Below, in pieces: positions 63,796 through 64,000 of a stretch of DNA of 64,000 nucleotides. The stretch is taken from positions 12,948,501 to 13,012,500 of the forward strand of contig NC_051069.1 in assembly GCF_004664715.2 (NCBI RefSeq). Reading direction: 5' to 3'. Under the pieces are notes generated by a model. The model ran no database searches and was not told where the DNA came from. It saw only the letters and a list, made by a program, of their open reading frames with translations. Positions within the stretch are counted from its first letter, which is position 1. Each line of letters opens with the position of its first letter. Source of the stretch: Peromyscus leucopus (taxonomy: Eukaryota; Chordata; Mammalia; Rodentia; Cricetidae). The translations under genes and the position numbers were made by a program.

Positions 63796-63978
63796 CTGCC
63801 AAGTAAAACTCCATTGTGTATGTATACTATTTTTTTTTTATTCATTTAGCTGTTGGTTAGTACTTAGACTGTTCATATAGCTGAAGTATTGTGAATAGCA
63901 CTGAAGTAGATGTGAGCGCGCAGGTACCTCTCTGGAAATTGATTTCATAGCACATATATGTCTAGATAATATGGTCAT
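63796..63978 (-). mobile_element. L1-like fragment, antisense
   Basis: AGTAAAACTCCATTGTGTATG, AGTATTGTGAATAGCACTG and ATATGTCTAGATAATATGG resemble the reverse complement of an L1 ORF2 end. Continues to the window edge. Confidence 0.6.
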
Positions 63979-63983
63979 TCTGG

Positions 63984-64000
63984 TTCTCTCTCTCTCTCTC
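63984..64000. repeat. (TC)n at window end, incomplete
   Basis: TC dinucleotides run off the end of the window. Confidence 0.85.

Noticed and set aside
62520..64000. 3' end of MYO9A on the minus strand
   Set aside because: Expected from human synteny, and TTTATT (minus-strand AATAAA) occurs at 62530, 62701 and 63595, but I could not recognise any MYO9A coding sequence or a convincing transcript end.

Overview
This is a mammalian nuclear genome window from a rodent, most likely a cricetid (deer mouse, vole or hamster type). Evidence: sparse exons with GT-AG introns, dense rodent SINEs (B1 carrying the cricetid-type internal sequence, plus B2, B3, ID and ID-B1 types), a rodent hAT fragment (URR1-like), rodent ERV LTRs, long (CA)n/(GT)n tracts and old MIR and L1 fragments. 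There are no bacterial genes, CRISPR arrays, tRNA genes or rRNA genes that I can support.

Two protein-coding genes lie on the plus strand in the same order as human 15q23. The left part (about 1-20.7 kb) is the 3' end of THSD4 (ADAMTSL6): three exons for the last thrombospondin type 1 repeats (3809-3982, 8767-8946, 10472-10616), the terminal PLAC-domain exon (14814-14956, stop at 14954), and a long 3' UTR running to a polyadenylation signal at 20672. The right part holds all eight coding exons of NR2E3, the photoreceptor nuclear receptor (51416-58368). They splice into a complete 395-codon frame with an intact DNA-binding domain, ligand-binding domain and C-terminal activation helix.

The middle is an assembly feature. 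The segment 15034-30175, starting 77 bases after the THSD4 stop codon, is repeated in the same order at 30676-44974. The two copies are separated by exactly 500 N. Copy 1 ends at the gap and copy 2 begins at the gap, as expected when two overlapping contigs, probably the two haplotypes, were placed end to end instead of merged. Copy 2 is short of bases mostly near the gap, and the shortage fades with distance. The true locus is probably about 14.8 kb shorter than shown, and the second THSD4 3' UTR is not a second gene end.

The two copies still give a useful allele comparison. At one target site with the same 15-bp duplication, copy 1 carries a truncated L1 and copy 2 carries a B1 SINE. Copy 2 also has a small insertion that forms a hairpin and matches sequence about 740 bp away, and there are microhomology-edged deletions.

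Other notable structures are an 11-copy minisatellite whose every unit carries the 5' splice site of a THSD4 exon, a group of LTR-like elements with inverted ends and internal B1 sequence, a 143-base pure T tract between (TG)n runs, and odd homopolymers just after the NR2E3 exon 6 donor. Between 58.4 and 64 kb I see only repeats and unrecognised sequence; the neighbouring gene expected from synteny (MYO9A, minus strand) could not be identified.
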